From Glycomyces paridis (GTDB taxonomy: Bacteria; Actinomycetota; Actinomycetes; Mycobacteriales; Micromonosporaceae), in the NCBI RefSeq assembly GCF_004912155.1, contig NZ_STGX01000009.1, forward strand, positions 145,984-209,983: a DNA stretch of 64,000 nt, read 5' to 3'. The position numbers and the translations under genes were made by a program. Below the pieces are notes generated by a model. That model did not search any database and was not told where the DNA came from. It was given only the letters and a program-made list of their open reading frames with translations. The first letter of the stretch is position 1, and each line of letters begins with the position of its first letter. Positions 34,477 to 43,977 of the stretch are shown here, piece by piece.

Positions 34477-35664
34477 CTAGGCGGCGCGGCGCAGGGCCTC
34501 GCTGATCTTCATGCGCGAGCCGGTGTAGAGCACCGAGCGCTTGTACAGCTGCGAGCCGAGCGCGAGCGCTCCGGCCGCGGCGAGCGCCAGGAGCACGCCG
34601 GAGAGGCCGATCTGCCAGGCCGGGACCTCGGCGATCGCCATGCGGGTGGGCATCGCGATCCCCGAGAACGGCGGCACGATCGACAGGACCACCGCGAAGG
34701 TGCTCGTGGGCGCGTTGAGCAGGAAGATCGCGCCGAGGTAGGAGAGCGTCAGCGACATGATGAGCGGGGTCAGGACCGACCCGGACTCCTCCTGGCGCGA
34801 GACGAGCGAGCCGACGCCGCCGGCGAGGGTGCCGAAGAGCGCGAACGCGATGAGCCACCAGCCGATGCTGGAGACCGCCGCGGAGGCGGTGCCCGGCGGC
34901 AGGTCGGAGAGCATCCCGGTCGCGGAGGCGACGCCGAGACCGACCGCGACCATCGCGACGAGGTTGACCAGGGAGATGACGCCGAGGCCGATGACCTTGC
35001 CGCCCAAGAGCTGCCAGGGCTTGAGGCTGGTCAGGAGGATCTCGACGATGCGGCTGGACTTCTCCTCGACCACGCCCATCGCGATGTACTGCACCGGGGT
35101 CATGAGCATCATGAACATGATGATGGAGATGACCAGGCCGGTGAAGTAGCCGGTGATCGAGTCGGTGCCGCTGTCGTCGCCGAAGGTCACCGACTCCAGC
35201 GGCTGCACGGTGAGCGCCCCGGCGATCTGGGCGTCGGTGAGGCCGGCGTCGCCGAGGTTGGTCTGGACGCTGGCGGCCTGCCAGGCGGAGTCGAGCTGGT
35301 TCTGGACGGCCGAGTCGAGGCCGTTCTCGCTGTAGACGCGGCCGTCGGCGACCGCGGCCTCGACGTCGCCGTCCTCGGCGGCCCGCTCGGCCTCGGCGGC
35401 CGAGTCGAACAGGGTGACGTCGAAGCCGCCCATGGCGTCGAGCTGGGTCTGCATCGCGTCGGCGCCGGTCCCGGCGAGGCCGATCTTCTCGTCGGCGTCG
35501 TCGCCGCCGAGGAAGCTCGGCAGCGCGGCGAGGATGCCGACGATGACGACGGTGACGATCATGCTGACGATGTTGGCCTTGGACAGGCCCCGGACGCGGA
35601 TCTCGCGTCCGGCCACGAGCATGAGCCCGCGCATCCGGGAGGTCTCGGAGGTCTGGTCGCTCAT
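34477..35664 (-). CDS. ABC-2-type permease of a NatAB-like exporter
   Basis: A 395-residue membrane subunit. One N-terminal span (about 25-45), a large extracytoplasmic domain (about 50-165), then five spans including 'YFTGLVISIIMFMMLMTPV' and 'SIVEILLTS'-type motif (EEKSSRIVEILLTSLKP, the cytoplasmic coupling region). This layout is typical of NatB/YhaP exporters that expel sodium or lipophilic compounds. ATG 35664 overlaps the ATPase stop (ATGA), so the two subunits are coupled. An upstream extension of the frame is a shadow of the ATPase gene. Confidence 0.88.
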   Translation of the reverse strand: MSDQTSETSRMRGLMLVAGREIRVRGLSKANIVSMIVTVVIVGILAALPSFLGGDDADEKIGLAGTGADAMQTQLDAMGGFDVTLFDSAAEAERAAEDGDVEAAVADGRVYSENGLDSAVQNQLDSAWQAASVQTNLGDAGLTDAQIAGALTVQPLESVTFGDDSGTDSITGYFTGLVISIIMFMMLMTPVQYIAMGVVEEKSSRIVEILLTSLKPWQLLGGKVIGLGVISLVNLVAMVAVGLGVASATGMLSDLPPGTASAAVSSIGWWLIAFALFGTLAGGVGSLVSRQEESGSVLTPLIMSLTLSYLGAIFLLNAPTSTFAVVLSIVPPFSGIAMPTRMAIAEVPAWQIGLSGVLLALAAAGALALGSQLYKRSVLYTGSRMKISEALRRAA

Positions 35665-36530
35665 CGGGTCACGGCCTCTCGGAAGATCTCGGCGATGGTG
35701 GGCTGGTCGTACGCGAAGTGGGTGACGCGCCCGGCCGCGGCCGCGATGCGCAGCACCTCCTGGTCGTCGGTGTCCTCGACGAGGTAGTCGTCGCCGTCGC
35801 GGGTGACGGTGCCGGGGAGGCGGCCGGTGAGGTCCTCGTCGGTGTCGACGGAGACGCGCAGCTGCTTGACCTCCTTGGCCTTGAGCTCCTCGACGGTGCC
35901 GGAGGCGATGATCCTGCCGTTGCCGATGATGACGACGGAGTCGCACAGGCGCTCGATGAGGTCGAGCTGGTGGCTGGAGAAGATGACGGGCGCCCCGGCG
36001 GCGGCGCGGTCGCGCAGGGCGGTGCCCATGACGTCCACGGCGATCGGGTCGAGTCCGGAGAAGGGCTCGTCGAGGACGAGCACCTCGGGGTCGTGGACGA
36101 GGGAGACGGCGAGCTGGACGCGCTGCTGGTTGCCCAGCGAGAGGTCCTGGACGAAGTCGCCGGCGCGGTCGGAGAGGTTGAGCTGTTCGAGCAGGGCCGC
36201 GGCCGAGGCGCGGGCCTGGGCGCGGGTCATGCCGTGCAGCTCGCCGAAGTAGGCGATCTGCTCGGCGGTCTTCATCTTCGGGTAGAGCCCCCGTTCGGAG
36301 GGCATGTACCCGAACCGGCGGCGCTGTTCGACGCCGAGCGGGGCTCCGTTGTAGACGATCTGGCCGGAGTCGGCGGCCAGGACGCCCATCGCGATGCGCA
36401 TGGTCGTGGTCTTGCCGGCGCCGTTGGCGCCGACGAAGCCGACCACCTCGCCGGCGGCGGCCGCGAGCGACACGCCGTCGAGCGCCACGGTGTCGCCGAA
36501 CCGCTTGTGCAGGTCCTTGATTTCGAGCAT
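35661..36530 (-). CDS. ABC transporter ATP-binding protein (NatA-like)
   Basis: A 289-residue ATPase partner of the following permease. Walker A 'GANGAGKTTTM' (about 33-43), signature 'LSLGNQQRVQLAVSL' (a QQR variant, about 127-141), Walker B 'VLVLDEPFSGLD' (about 148-159) and the switch His in 'SSHQLDLIER'. The C-terminal 80 residues match the extension usual in NatA/CcmA-type drug or sodium exporters. Start ATG 36530 is preceded by TAGGGT at the leaderless distance. Confidence 0.92.
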   Translation of the reverse strand: MLEIKDLHKRFGDTVALDGVSLAAAAGEVVGFVGANGAGKTTTMRIAMGVLAADSGQIVYNGAPLGVEQRRRFGYMPSERGLYPKMKTAEQIAYFGELHGMTRAQARASAAALLEQLNLSDRAGDFVQDLSLGNQQRVQLAVSLVHDPEVLVLDEPFSGLDPIAVDVMGTALRDRAAAGAPVIFSSHQLDLIERLCDSVVIIGNGRIIASGTVEELKAKEVKQLRVSVDTDEDLTGRLPGTVTRDGDDYLVEDTDDQEVLRIAAAAGRVTHFAYDQPTIAEIFREAVTR

Positions 36531-36536
36531 GTGTTC

Positions 36537-36542
36537 ACCCTA
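36537..36542 (-). promoter_or_regulatory. -10 hexamer TAGGGT six bases before the ABC ATPase start (leaderless)
   Basis: On the minus strand TAGGGT, then GAACAC, then ATG 36530. No ribosome-binding site is seen. Confidence 0.6.
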
Positions 36543-36614
36543 GAGGCGCGGCGGACCCCGGGTCTTCCGTCTCACGGGGGATTCCGCCGGGCCGACCTCC
36601 TTCGCGAGAAGGAA

Positions 36615-37805
36615 TCACCGCGGCTGAGGCGTGCGCCGGAACGCCTTGAGCGTGAACAGGCCGACGAGGAGCGCGGTGAGCGCCAGGAGCAGCAGGCCGA
36701 CCGAGTAGTCGCCGCGCGCCTGGTAGACGGCGCCCATGATGAGCGGCGGGAAGTAGCCGCCGAGCCCGCCCGCGGCGCCGACGACGCCGGTGACGCCGCC
36801 GACGCGGGCCGGTTCGACCAGTTCGGCCACGAGGGCGAACACGCCGCCGGTGCCCAGGCCCAGGAACAGCGCCATGAGCACGAACTCGGTCCCGGCCGGG
36901 ACCTCCAGCGGCGGCTCGAACGCGAGGAGCACCGCCATGATCGCGGCGCCGAAGAACGAGGTCAGGCAGACCTTGAGCGGCCCGACCCGGTCGGAGAGGA
37001 TGCCGCCGGCGGGCCGGGCGACGACCGCGGCGAGGCTGAACCCGGCCGTGCGCAGGCCCGCGTCGGTCTGCGCGAGGTCGTAGGCGGTGACCAGCATCGT
37101 CGGCAGGTAGGTCGAGAAGGCGACGAAGCCGCCGAACGCCACCGCGTACAGCAGCGACATCTGCCAGGTGACCTTGAGTCTCATGACGCCCTTGAGCCGC
37201 GGCAGCGCCGGCTCGGTGCTCGGGCTCCACTGCGGGGCGTTGCGCGCGAACGTCCAGCAGACCAGGCCCATGACCGCGAGCGCGGCGCACATGAGCAGGT
37301 GCGTCGGCAGCAGCCCCATGCCGTCGACGAGCCGGGGGGTGAGGAAGGCCGAGAGGGCGGTGCCGCCCATGCCGGCGCCGAAGACGCCGGTGGCGAAGCC
37401 GCGCCGCGCGGGCGGGTACCAGGCGTTCACGAACGGGACGCCGACGGCGAAGGAGGTCCCGGCGAGGCCGAGGAGGAACCCCGAGACCAGCAGGGCCGCA
37501 TACGATCCGCCGGAGAGGCCGACCAGGAGCACCGGGACGGTGCTGACGAAGCAGGCGACGGTGAGCATGACGCGGCCGCCGAAGCGGTCGGTGAGGACGC
37601 CCGCGGGGATGCGGCCGAGCGCGCCGACGAGGACGGGGAAGGCGACGAGGAGCGAGGTCTGGGTGGGGTCGAGCCCGAGGTCCTCGGAGTAGGTCTTGGA
37701 GAGCGGGCCGATGAGGTTCCACGCCCAGAAGGTGAGTGCGAAGGCGGCGGTCGCCAGGGCCAGGTTCCTCCCGGCCCCGCGAGGCGCGGTCGCGTTGGCG
37801 CCCAT
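36615..37805 (-). CDS. narK: Nitrate/nitrite transporter, MFS (NarK family)
   Basis: A 396-residue, 12-span major facilitator of the nitrate-nitrite porter family. Landmarks are 'FAWNLIGPL'-like first span (TFWAWNLIGPLSKTYSEDL), 'RIPAGVLTDRFGG' (about 64-76), 'GVPFVNAWYPPARRGFATG' and the glycine-rich nitrate signatures 'GVFGAGMGG' and 'GVVGAAGGLGGYFPPL'. In the first signature the usual Asn of G-x-G-N-x-G is replaced by Met. ATG 37805 is preferred over 37838 because GGGAGGGAG precedes it. It is divergent from narGHJI, to which it should supply nitrate and export nitrite. Confidence 0.9.
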   Translation of the reverse strand: MGANATAPRGAGRNLALATAAFALTFWAWNLIGPLSKTYSEDLGLDPTQTSLLVAFPVLVGALGRIPAGVLTDRFGGRVMLTVACFVSTVPVLLVGLSGGSYAALLVSGFLLGLAGTSFAVGVPFVNAWYPPARRGFATGVFGAGMGGTALSAFLTPRLVDGMGLLPTHLLMCAALAVMGLVCWTFARNAPQWSPSTEPALPRLKGVMRLKVTWQMSLLYAVAFGGFVAFSTYLPTMLVTAYDLAQTDAGLRTAGFSLAAVVARPAGGILSDRVGPLKVCLTSFFGAAIMAVLLAFEPPLEVPAGTEFVLMALFLGLGTGGVFALVAELVEPARVGGVTGVVGAAGGLGGYFPPLIMGAVYQARGDYSVGLLLLALTALLVGLFTLKAFRRTPQPR

Positions 37806-37970
37806 ATCGACTCCCTCCCGATGCCGAGGCATCCTCACTGGTCGGGGCGCCTGCGGCGGACCCCCGCACAGTATGCCGATTCGTCCTCTTCGGAGCGGTG
37901 AAAGCGCCTAATCTGGGCGCGGTACCGGGCCCCGCGCAGTCGGCCGCGCGGTCCGAAGGGAGCGAGCGAG
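37806..37970. promoter_or_regulatory. Divergent promoter region between narK and narGHJI
   Basis: A 165-base region. For narG, TAATCT (37909-37914) is a -10 candidate, and GAAGGGAG is the ribosome site before ATG 37971. For narK, a TACTGT hexamer (complement 37868-37873) is a candidate. No clear FNR-type or NarL-type box is evident. Confidence 0.4.
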
Positions 37971-40900
37971 ATGACCGAGCACGACCAGGCCCCGGGCGCG
38001 GCCGACCTGCTGCTGCGGACCGGCGTGTTCCTCACCCGCTCCGGCGCCACCGGGGACCTGCGTGCGGTCTTCAAGGAGGGCGGGCGCGAGGGCGACGTCT
38101 TCTACCGCGACCGCTGGTCCCACGACAAGGTCGTCCGGTCCACGCACGGCGTCAACTGCACCGGCTCGTGCTCGTGGAACGTGTACGTCAAGGACGGCAT
38201 CATCACCTGGGAGACCCAGGCGACCGACTACCCCTCCGTGGGCCCCGACCGGCCCGAGTACGAGCCGCGCGGCTGCCCGCGGGGCGCGGCGTTCTCCTGG
38301 TACACGTACTCGCCCACCAGGGTCCGCTACCCGTACGGGCGCGGCGTCCTGGTCGAGATGTTCCGCGAGGCCAAGGCCCGCCTGGGCGACCCGGTCGCCG
38401 CGTGGGCCGAGATCACCACCGACCCCGCCAAGCGCGCCCGCTACCAGTCGGCGCGCGGCAAGGGCGGGCTCGTGCGCATCACCTGGGACGAGGCGGTCGA
38501 AATCGCGGCGGCCGCCCACGTGCACGCCATCGGCGCCTACGGCCCCGACCGGATCGCCGGGTTCAGCCCGATCCCGGCGATGTCGCAGGTCTCGCACGGC
38601 GTCGGCGCCCGCTTCGTGAACCTCCTCGGCGGCTCGATGCTGTCGTTCTACGACTGGTACGCCGACCTGCCGGTGGCGAGCCCGCAGGTCTTCGGCGACC
38701 AGACCGACGTGCCCGAGTCCGGGGACTGGTGGGACGCCGCCTACCTCGTCCTGTGGGGATCGAACGTGCCGGTCACGCGCACCCCGGACGCGCACTGGAT
38801 GACCGAGGCCCGCTACCGGGGCCAGAAGGTCGTCACCGTCGCCCCCGACTACAACGACGCCGCGAAGTTCGCCGACGAGTGGCTGGCCCCGCACCCGGGC
38901 ACCGACGGGGCGCTGGCGATGGCGATGGGCCACGTGATCCTCGCCGAGCACTTCGTGGCCGAGCGCACCGAGGCCTTCGACGCGTACGTCCGCAAGTTCA
39001 CCGACCTGCCGTTCCTCGTGGAGCTCGCCGAGCGGGACGGGCGGCTCGTGCCCGGGAAGTTCCTGCTCCGCAGCGCCCTCCCCGGCGAGGAGCCGTACGG
39101 GGAGTGGAAGCCGGTGTTCCTCGACGAGGCGACCGGCGAGGCCGTCGCCCCGAACGGGACGCTCGGCCACCGCTGGGACCCCGACCGGCCCGGCCGCTGG
39201 AACCTCGACCTCGAAGGGGCGACGCCGCGATTGACGCTGTACGAGGACGGCTGCCAGACCGCCGAGATCGCCCTGCCCCGCTTCGACGGCGGGGACGGTG
39301 AGGTCCTGCGCGGCGTGCCCGTCCGCCGCGTCCAGGGCCGCCTCGTCACCACCGTGTTCGACCTGCTCCTGGCCCAGTACGGGGTCGCCCGGCCGCGCCT
39401 GCCCGGCCGCTGGCCGCTCGGCTACACCGACGCCTCGCACCCGTGCACGCCTGCGTGGGCCGAGTCGGTGACCTCCGTCAAGGCCGAGCGCACGATCCGC
39501 ATCGCCCGCGAGTTCGCCGCCACCGCCCGCGACTCCGGCGGGCGGGCCATGATCGTCCTCGGCGCGGGCACCAACCAGTGGTTCCACGGCGACACCATGT
39601 ACCGCGCGTTCCTGACGCTGCTGCTGCTCACCGGCTGCCAGGGCGTCAACGGCGGCGGCTGGGCGCACTACGTCGGCCAGGAGAAGTGCCGCACCCAGAC
39701 CGGTTGGGCCGCCTACGCCTCCGCGATGGACTGGACCCGGCCCGCGCGCTTCATGGCCGCGACCCCCTACTGGTACCTGCACACCGACCAGTGGCGGTAC
39801 GACACCTACGACGCCGACGCGCTCCTGTCGGCCACCGGCGCGAACACGCTCGCGGGCCGCCACACCGCCGACCTCGTCGCCGCCTCCGCCCGCATGGGCT
39901 GGATGCCCTCCTACCCCACGTTCGACCGCAACCCGCTCCTGCTCGCCCAGGAGGCCAAGGAGTCCGGGCTCGAACCGGGCGCGTACGTCGCCCGCGAGCT
40001 CGCCTCCGGCGACCTGCGCTTCGCCGCCGAGGACCCCGACGCGCCCGAGAACTGGCCGCGCGTGCTCACCGTCTGGCGCGCCAACCTCTTCGGCTCCTCC
40101 GCGAAAGGCGACGAGTACTTCCTCAAGCACCTCCTCGGCACCCAGAACTCGGTGCAGGGCGCCGAGGCCGGGCCCGACCACCGGCCCGCCGACGTCGTCT
40201 GGCACGGGCGGGCCCCCCAGGGCAAGCTCGACCTGCTGCTCTCCATGGACTTCCGCATGACCAGCACGACCCTGCTCTCCGACCTCGTGCTCCCGGCCGC
40301 CACCTGGTACGAGAAGCACGACCTCTCCACCACCGACATGCACCCCTTCGTGCACGCCTTCTCGCCCGCGATCGACCCGCCCTGGCAGGCCCGCACCGAC
40401 TTCGAGTCCTTCCACCTGCTCGCCCGCCGCTTCTCCGAACTCGCCGAAGACCACCTCGGCGTCGCCACCGACCTCGTCGCCGCCCCCCACCAGCACGACA
40501 CCCCCGGCGAACTCGCCCAGCCCGGCGGCATCGCCCCCGACTGGAAAGCCCAAGGCGCCCAGCCGATCCCGGGCAAGACCATGCCCGCGATCATCGCCGT
40601 CGAACGCGACTACCCCGCCGTCGCCGCGAAACTCGCCGCACTCGGCCCGCTCGCCGAGACCAAGGGACTGCCCGTCAAAGGCGTCACCTTCACGCCCGAC
40701 GTCGAGATCGGCTGGCTCGCCGAACGCAACGGCACCGCCGGCCCCGGCCCCGCCGAAGGCCGCCCCCTCCTCGACACCGACGTCAAGGCCTGCGAGATGA
40801 TTCTCGCCCTCTCCGGCACCAGCAACGGCCGCCTCGCCTCCCAAGGCTTCGCGCGCCTCGCCGACAGAGTCGGCACCGACTTCGACGAACTCGTACACGG

Positions 40901-41639
40901 CACCGCCGAACGCCGCGTCGTCTTCTCCGACACCCAGCACGCGCCCACCCCCGTCGGCGCCAGCCCCGAATGGTCCGGCAAGGAGGCCCACGACCGCCGC
41001 TACTCGCCCTTCACCATCAACACCGAGCACGACAAGCCCTGGCACACCCTCACCGGTCGCATGCACTTCTATGTCGACCACGACTGGATGCACGAGTTCG
41101 GCGAGGCCCTCCCCGTCTACCGGCCCCCGCTCAACATGGCCGCACTCTTCGGCGAACCCGAGATCGGCCCCACCGGCGAGAAGGCCGTGGCCGTCAGATA
41201 CCTCACCCCGCACTCGAAGTGGTCCATCCACTCCGAATACCAGGACAACCTGCTCATGCTCACCCTCTCGCGCGGCGGCCCCAACATCTGGATGAGCCCC
41301 GCCGACGCCGAGGCCATCGGCGCGAAGGACAACGACTGGGTCGAGGCCGTCAACCGCAACGGCGTCGTCGCCGCCCGCCTCGTCGTCTCCCACCGGATGC
41401 CCCAGGGCACCGTCTACATGTACCACGCGCAGGAACGCGTGGTCGACGTCCCGAAGACCGAGACCACCGGCAAGAGGGGCGGCATCCACAACTCCCTGAC
41501 CCGCCTCCTCGTCAAACCCACCCACCTCATCGGCGGGTACGCCCAGTTCTCCTACGCGTTCAACTACATCGGACCGACCGGCAACCAGCGCGACGAGGTC
41601 ACCGTCGTGCGCAAGCGCAAGACGGAGGTCCAGTACTGA
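37971..41639 (+). CDS. narG: Respiratory nitrate reductase, molybdenum catalytic alpha subunit
   Basis: Reduces nitrate to nitrite using electrons from NarI/NarH, at a bis-MGD molybdenum site facing the cytoplasm. The 1222-residue product has the FS0 iron-sulfur motif 'STHGVNCTGSCSWNVYVKDG' (His-x3-Cys-x3-Cys, about 57-76, with the last Cys in RGCPRGA), the Mo-ligand Asp in 'SFYDWYADLP' (about 225), and 'TNQWFHGDTMYR'. There is no Tat twin-arginine signal, as usual for NarG. Length is typical. The stop overlaps the narH start by one base (TGATG), so the operon is tightly coupled. Confidence 0.98.
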   Translation: MTEHDQAPGAADLLLRTGVFLTRSGATGDLRAVFKEGGREGDVFYRDRWSHDKVVRSTHGVNCTGSCSWNVYVKDGIITWETQATDYPSVGPDRPEYEPRGCPRGAAFSWYTYSPTRVRYPYGRGVLVEMFREAKARLGDPVAAWAEITTDPAKRARYQSARGKGGLVRITWDEAVEIAAAAHVHAIGAYGPDRIAGFSPIPAMSQVSHGVGARFVNLLGGSMLSFYDWYADLPVASPQVFGDQTDVPESGDWWDAAYLVLWGSNVPVTRTPDAHWMTEARYRGQKVVTVAPDYNDAAKFADEWLAPHPGTDGALAMAMGHVILAEHFVAERTEAFDAYVRKFTDLPFLVELAERDGRLVPGKFLLRSALPGEEPYGEWKPVFLDEATGEAVAPNGTLGHRWDPDRPGRWNLDLEGATPRLTLYEDGCQTAEIALPRFDGGDGEVLRGVPVRRVQGRLVTTVFDLLLAQYGVARPRLPGRWPLGYTDASHPCTPAWAESVTSVKAERTIRIAREFAATARDSGGRAMIVLGAGTNQWFHGDTMYRAFLTLLLLTGCQGVNGGGWAHYVGQEKCRTQTGWAAYASAMDWTRPARFMAATPYWYLHTDQWRYDTYDADALLSATGANTLAGRHTADLVAASARMGWMPSYPTFDRNPLLLAQEAKESGLEPGAYVARELASGDLRFAAEDPDAPENWPRVLTVWRANLFGSSAKGDEYFLKHLLGTQNSVQGAEAGPDHRPADVVWHGRAPQGKLDLLLSMDFRMTSTTLLSDLVLPAATWYEKHDLSTTDMHPFVHAFSPAIDPPWQARTDFESFHLLARRFSELAEDHLGVATDLVAAPHQHDTPGELAQPGGIAPDWKAQGAQPIPGKTMPAIIAVERDYPAVAAKLAALGPLAETKGLPVKGVTFTPDVEIGWLAERNGTAGPGPAEGRPLLDTDVKACEMILALSGTSNGRLASQGFARLADRVGTDFDELVHGTAERRVVFSDTQHAPTPVGASPEWSGKEAHDRRYSPFTINTEHDKPWHTLTGRMHFYVDHDWMHEFGEALPVYRPPLNMAALFGEPEIGPTGEKAVAVRYLTPHSKWSIHSEYQDNLLMLTLSRGGPNIWMSPADAEAIGAKDNDWVEAVNRNGVVAARLVVSHRMPQGTVYMYHAQERVVDVPKTETTGKRGGIHNSLTRLLVKPTHLIGGYAQFSYAFNYIGPTGNQRDEVTVVRKRKTEVQY

Positions 41640-43339
41640 TGGCGCAGAAGATCGGCAAGGTCATGGCCCAGGTCGCCATGGTCATGAACCTCGACAAGTG
41701 CATCGGCTGCCACACCTGCTCGGTCACCTGCAAGCAGGCGTGGACCAACCGCTCCGGCGTCGAGTACGTGTGGTTCAACAACGTCGAGACCCGCCCCGGA
41801 CAGGGCTACCCGCGCCGCCACGAGGACCAGGAGCGCTGGCAGGGCGGGTGGCGGCGCACCGCCGCCGGGCGCCTCAAGCCCCGCGCGGGCGGGCGGCTCA
41901 AGAAGCTCGCCACGATCTTCGCCAACCCGAAGATGCCGTCCCTCCAGGACTACTACGAGCCGTGGACGTACGACTACGAGCACCTCGTCACCGCCCCGCT
42001 CGGCGACGACATCCCCGGGGCCCGGCCCCGCTCCCTCATCACCGGCGACCCCATGCGGATCGAGTGGAGCGCCAACTGGGACGACGACCTCGCCGGCGGC
42101 GCCGAACTCGCCTCCAACGACCCGATCGTGCAGAAGATCGGCGACAAGGTCCGCTTCGAGTACGAGCAGGCGTTCATGTTCTACCTGCCGCGGATCTGCG
42201 AGCACTGCCTCAACCCGTCCTGCGTGGCCTCCTGCCCCTCCGGCGCGATGTACAAGCGCGCCGAGGACGGCATCGTCCTGGTCGACCAGGACAGGTGCCG
42301 CGGCTGGCGCATGTGCGTGACCGGCTGCCCCTACAAGAAGGTGTACTTCAACCACAAGACCGGCAAGGCCGAGAAGTGCACGCTGTGCTACCCGCGCGTC
42401 GAGGTCGGGATGCCCACGGTGTGCTCCGAGACCTGCGTGGGCCGACTGCGCTACCTCGGCGTCGTCCTCTACGACGTCGAACGCGTCGGCAAGGCCGCCG
42501 CCGTCAAGGACGAGAAGGACCTCTACGAGGCCCAGCTCGACGTGTTCCTCGACCCCGACGACCCCGAGGTGCAGGCCGCCGCGATCCGCGACGGCATCCC
42601 CGAACGCTGGATCGACTCGGCCCGCCGCTCGCCGGTCCACCTGCTCGCCAAGCGCTTCCGCGTCGCCCTGCCGCTCCACCCGGAGTACCGGACCATGCCG
42701 ATGGTCTGGTACATCCCGCCGCTCTCGCCGGTCGTGGACGCGCTCTCGGAGACCGGGCACGACGGCGAGGACGCCGACAACCTCTTCGCCGCCATCGACA
42801 CCCTCCGCATCCCCGTGGAGTACCTCGCGGAGCTGTTCACCGCGGGCGACCCCGGGCCGGTCAAGGACGTCCTCGCCAAGCTCGCCGCGATGCGCTCCTA
42901 CATGCGCCGCATCAACCTCGGACGCCGGCCCGACGAGTCCATCGCCGAAGCGGTCGGCATGACCGGCGCCGACATCGAGCGCATGTACCGGCTGCTGGCG
43001 CTCGCCAAGTACGACGACCGGTACGTCATCCCGACCGCGTACGGAGTCGACGAGGCCGACCGCGGCGTCATCGACGAGATCGGCTGCTCGCTCGACTTCG
43101 AGGGCGGCCCCGGCATGGGCGGCATGGGCGGCCAGGTCCCGTTCGGCGAGGCCTCCGGCCAGCCGCAGCCCGCCAGCGTCGAGACCTTCCACGCCCTGCG
43201 CGACCGGCAGACCAGCGACGGGCACTCCGGCCCGGCCCGGCGCCTCAACCTCCTCAACTGGGACGGCAACGGCCGCCCGCCCGGACTGTTCCCCGACCGG
43301 CGGCGCCCCGCGGGGCGCGACGAGGAGGAGGCGCGATGA
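41639..43339 (+). CDS. narH: Respiratory nitrate reductase, iron-sulfur beta subunit
   Basis: A 566-residue electron-transfer subunit. Four cysteine clusters are visible: 'NLDKCIGCHTCSVTCKQAW' (about 18-36), 'CEHCLNPSCVASCP', 'CRGWRMCVTGCPY' and 'CTLCYPRVEVGMPTVC'. In the third, Trp replaces a Cys, the known NarH hallmark that gives one [3Fe-4S] and three [4Fe-4S] clusters. The insertion between clusters I and II is basic (RWQGGWRRTAAGR). ATG 41639 overlaps the narG stop, and the 3' end overlaps narJ by four bases. Confidence 0.98.
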   Translation: MAQKIGKVMAQVAMVMNLDKCIGCHTCSVTCKQAWTNRSGVEYVWFNNVETRPGQGYPRRHEDQERWQGGWRRTAAGRLKPRAGGRLKKLATIFANPKMPSLQDYYEPWTYDYEHLVTAPLGDDIPGARPRSLITGDPMRIEWSANWDDDLAGGAELASNDPIVQKIGDKVRFEYEQAFMFYLPRICEHCLNPSCVASCPSGAMYKRAEDGIVLVDQDRCRGWRMCVTGCPYKKVYFNHKTGKAEKCTLCYPRVEVGMPTVCSETCVGRLRYLGVVLYDVERVGKAAAVKDEKDLYEAQLDVFLDPDDPEVQAAAIRDGIPERWIDSARRSPVHLLAKRFRVALPLHPEYRTMPMVWYIPPLSPVVDALSETGHDGEDADNLFAAIDTLRIPVEYLAELFTAGDPGPVKDVLAKLAAMRSYMRRINLGRRPDESIAEAVGMTGADIERMYRLLALAKYDDRYVIPTAYGVDEADRGVIDEIGCSLDFEGGPGMGGMGGQVPFGEASGQPQPASVETFHALRDRQTSDGHSGPARRLNLLNWDGNGRPPGLFPDRRRPAGRDEEEAR

Positions 43340-43977
43340 GCGACCACGACGTCGTCCGCCAGGCCGCGGCGATGCTCCTGTGCTACCCCGACCGCGAGGC
43401 GCTCGGGCGCCTGCCGCTGGTCGAGGCCGCGCTCGCCGAGCTCGCCCCGTCCCCCGAACGCGAAGCGCTCCAACGTTTCTGCTCGCACGCTCGCACCACC
43501 AGCGACCTCGACCTAGGAGCCGATTACGTCCGCACCTTCGATCTCAAGCGCCGCCGCGCCCTGCACCTCACCTACTACACCGACGGCGACACCCGCAGGC
43601 GCGGGCACGCGCTCGCGCGGGTCAAGGAGGTGTACGCCGCCTGCGGCTGGCGGCTTCATGCCGCCGAACTGCCCGACCACCTCGCGGTGGTCCTCGAATT
43701 CGCCGCGCGCGGCGACCGCGTCCAGGGGCTGCGCCTCCTGGAGGCCTTCCAGCCGGGGGTCGAACTGCTGCGCTCGGCGCTCCACGAGTGCGCCAGCCCG
43801 TACGCCGACGTGCTCGATGCCGTGGCCGCGACCCTGCCGCCCCCCGACGAAGCCCGCCGCGAGGCCGCCCGCCTCGCCGCCGCGGGACCTCCCGCCGAAG
43901 ACGTCGGGCTCGACCCCTACGGGCGCGGTGCGACGGTACCGCTGGGCATGCCCGTGGCGATGGGAGGCAAGCGTTGA
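43336..43977 (+). CDS. narJ: Nitrate reductase molybdenum cofactor assembly chaperone
   Basis: A 213-residue NarJ/TorD-family chaperone that guides cofactor loading of NarG before membrane docking and is not part of the final complex. Visible features are the helical 'QAAAMLLCYPD' N-terminus and 'DLGADYVRTFDLKRRRALHLTYYTDGDTRRRGHAL' region, represented by the motifs YVRTFD and HLTYYTDGDTRRRG, which is the family's most conserved stretch. ATG 43336 overlaps the narH stop (ATGA) and the stop overlaps the narI start (TTGA). Confidence 0.95.
   Translation: MSDHDVVRQAAAMLLCYPDREALGRLPLVEAALAELAPSPEREALQRFCSHARTTSDLDLGADYVRTFDLKRRRALHLTYYTDGDTRRRGHALARVKEVYAACGWRLHAAELPDHLAVVLEFAARGDRVQGLRLLEAFQPGVELLRSALHECASPYADVLDAVAATLPPPDEARREAARLAAAGPPAEDVGLDPYGRGATVPLGMPVAMGGKR

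Noticed and set aside
37908..41525. 1205-codon minus-strand frame opposite narG
   Set aside because: Antisense shadow of narG; composition (Gly, Val, Asp, Glu repeats) mirrors the sense codons.
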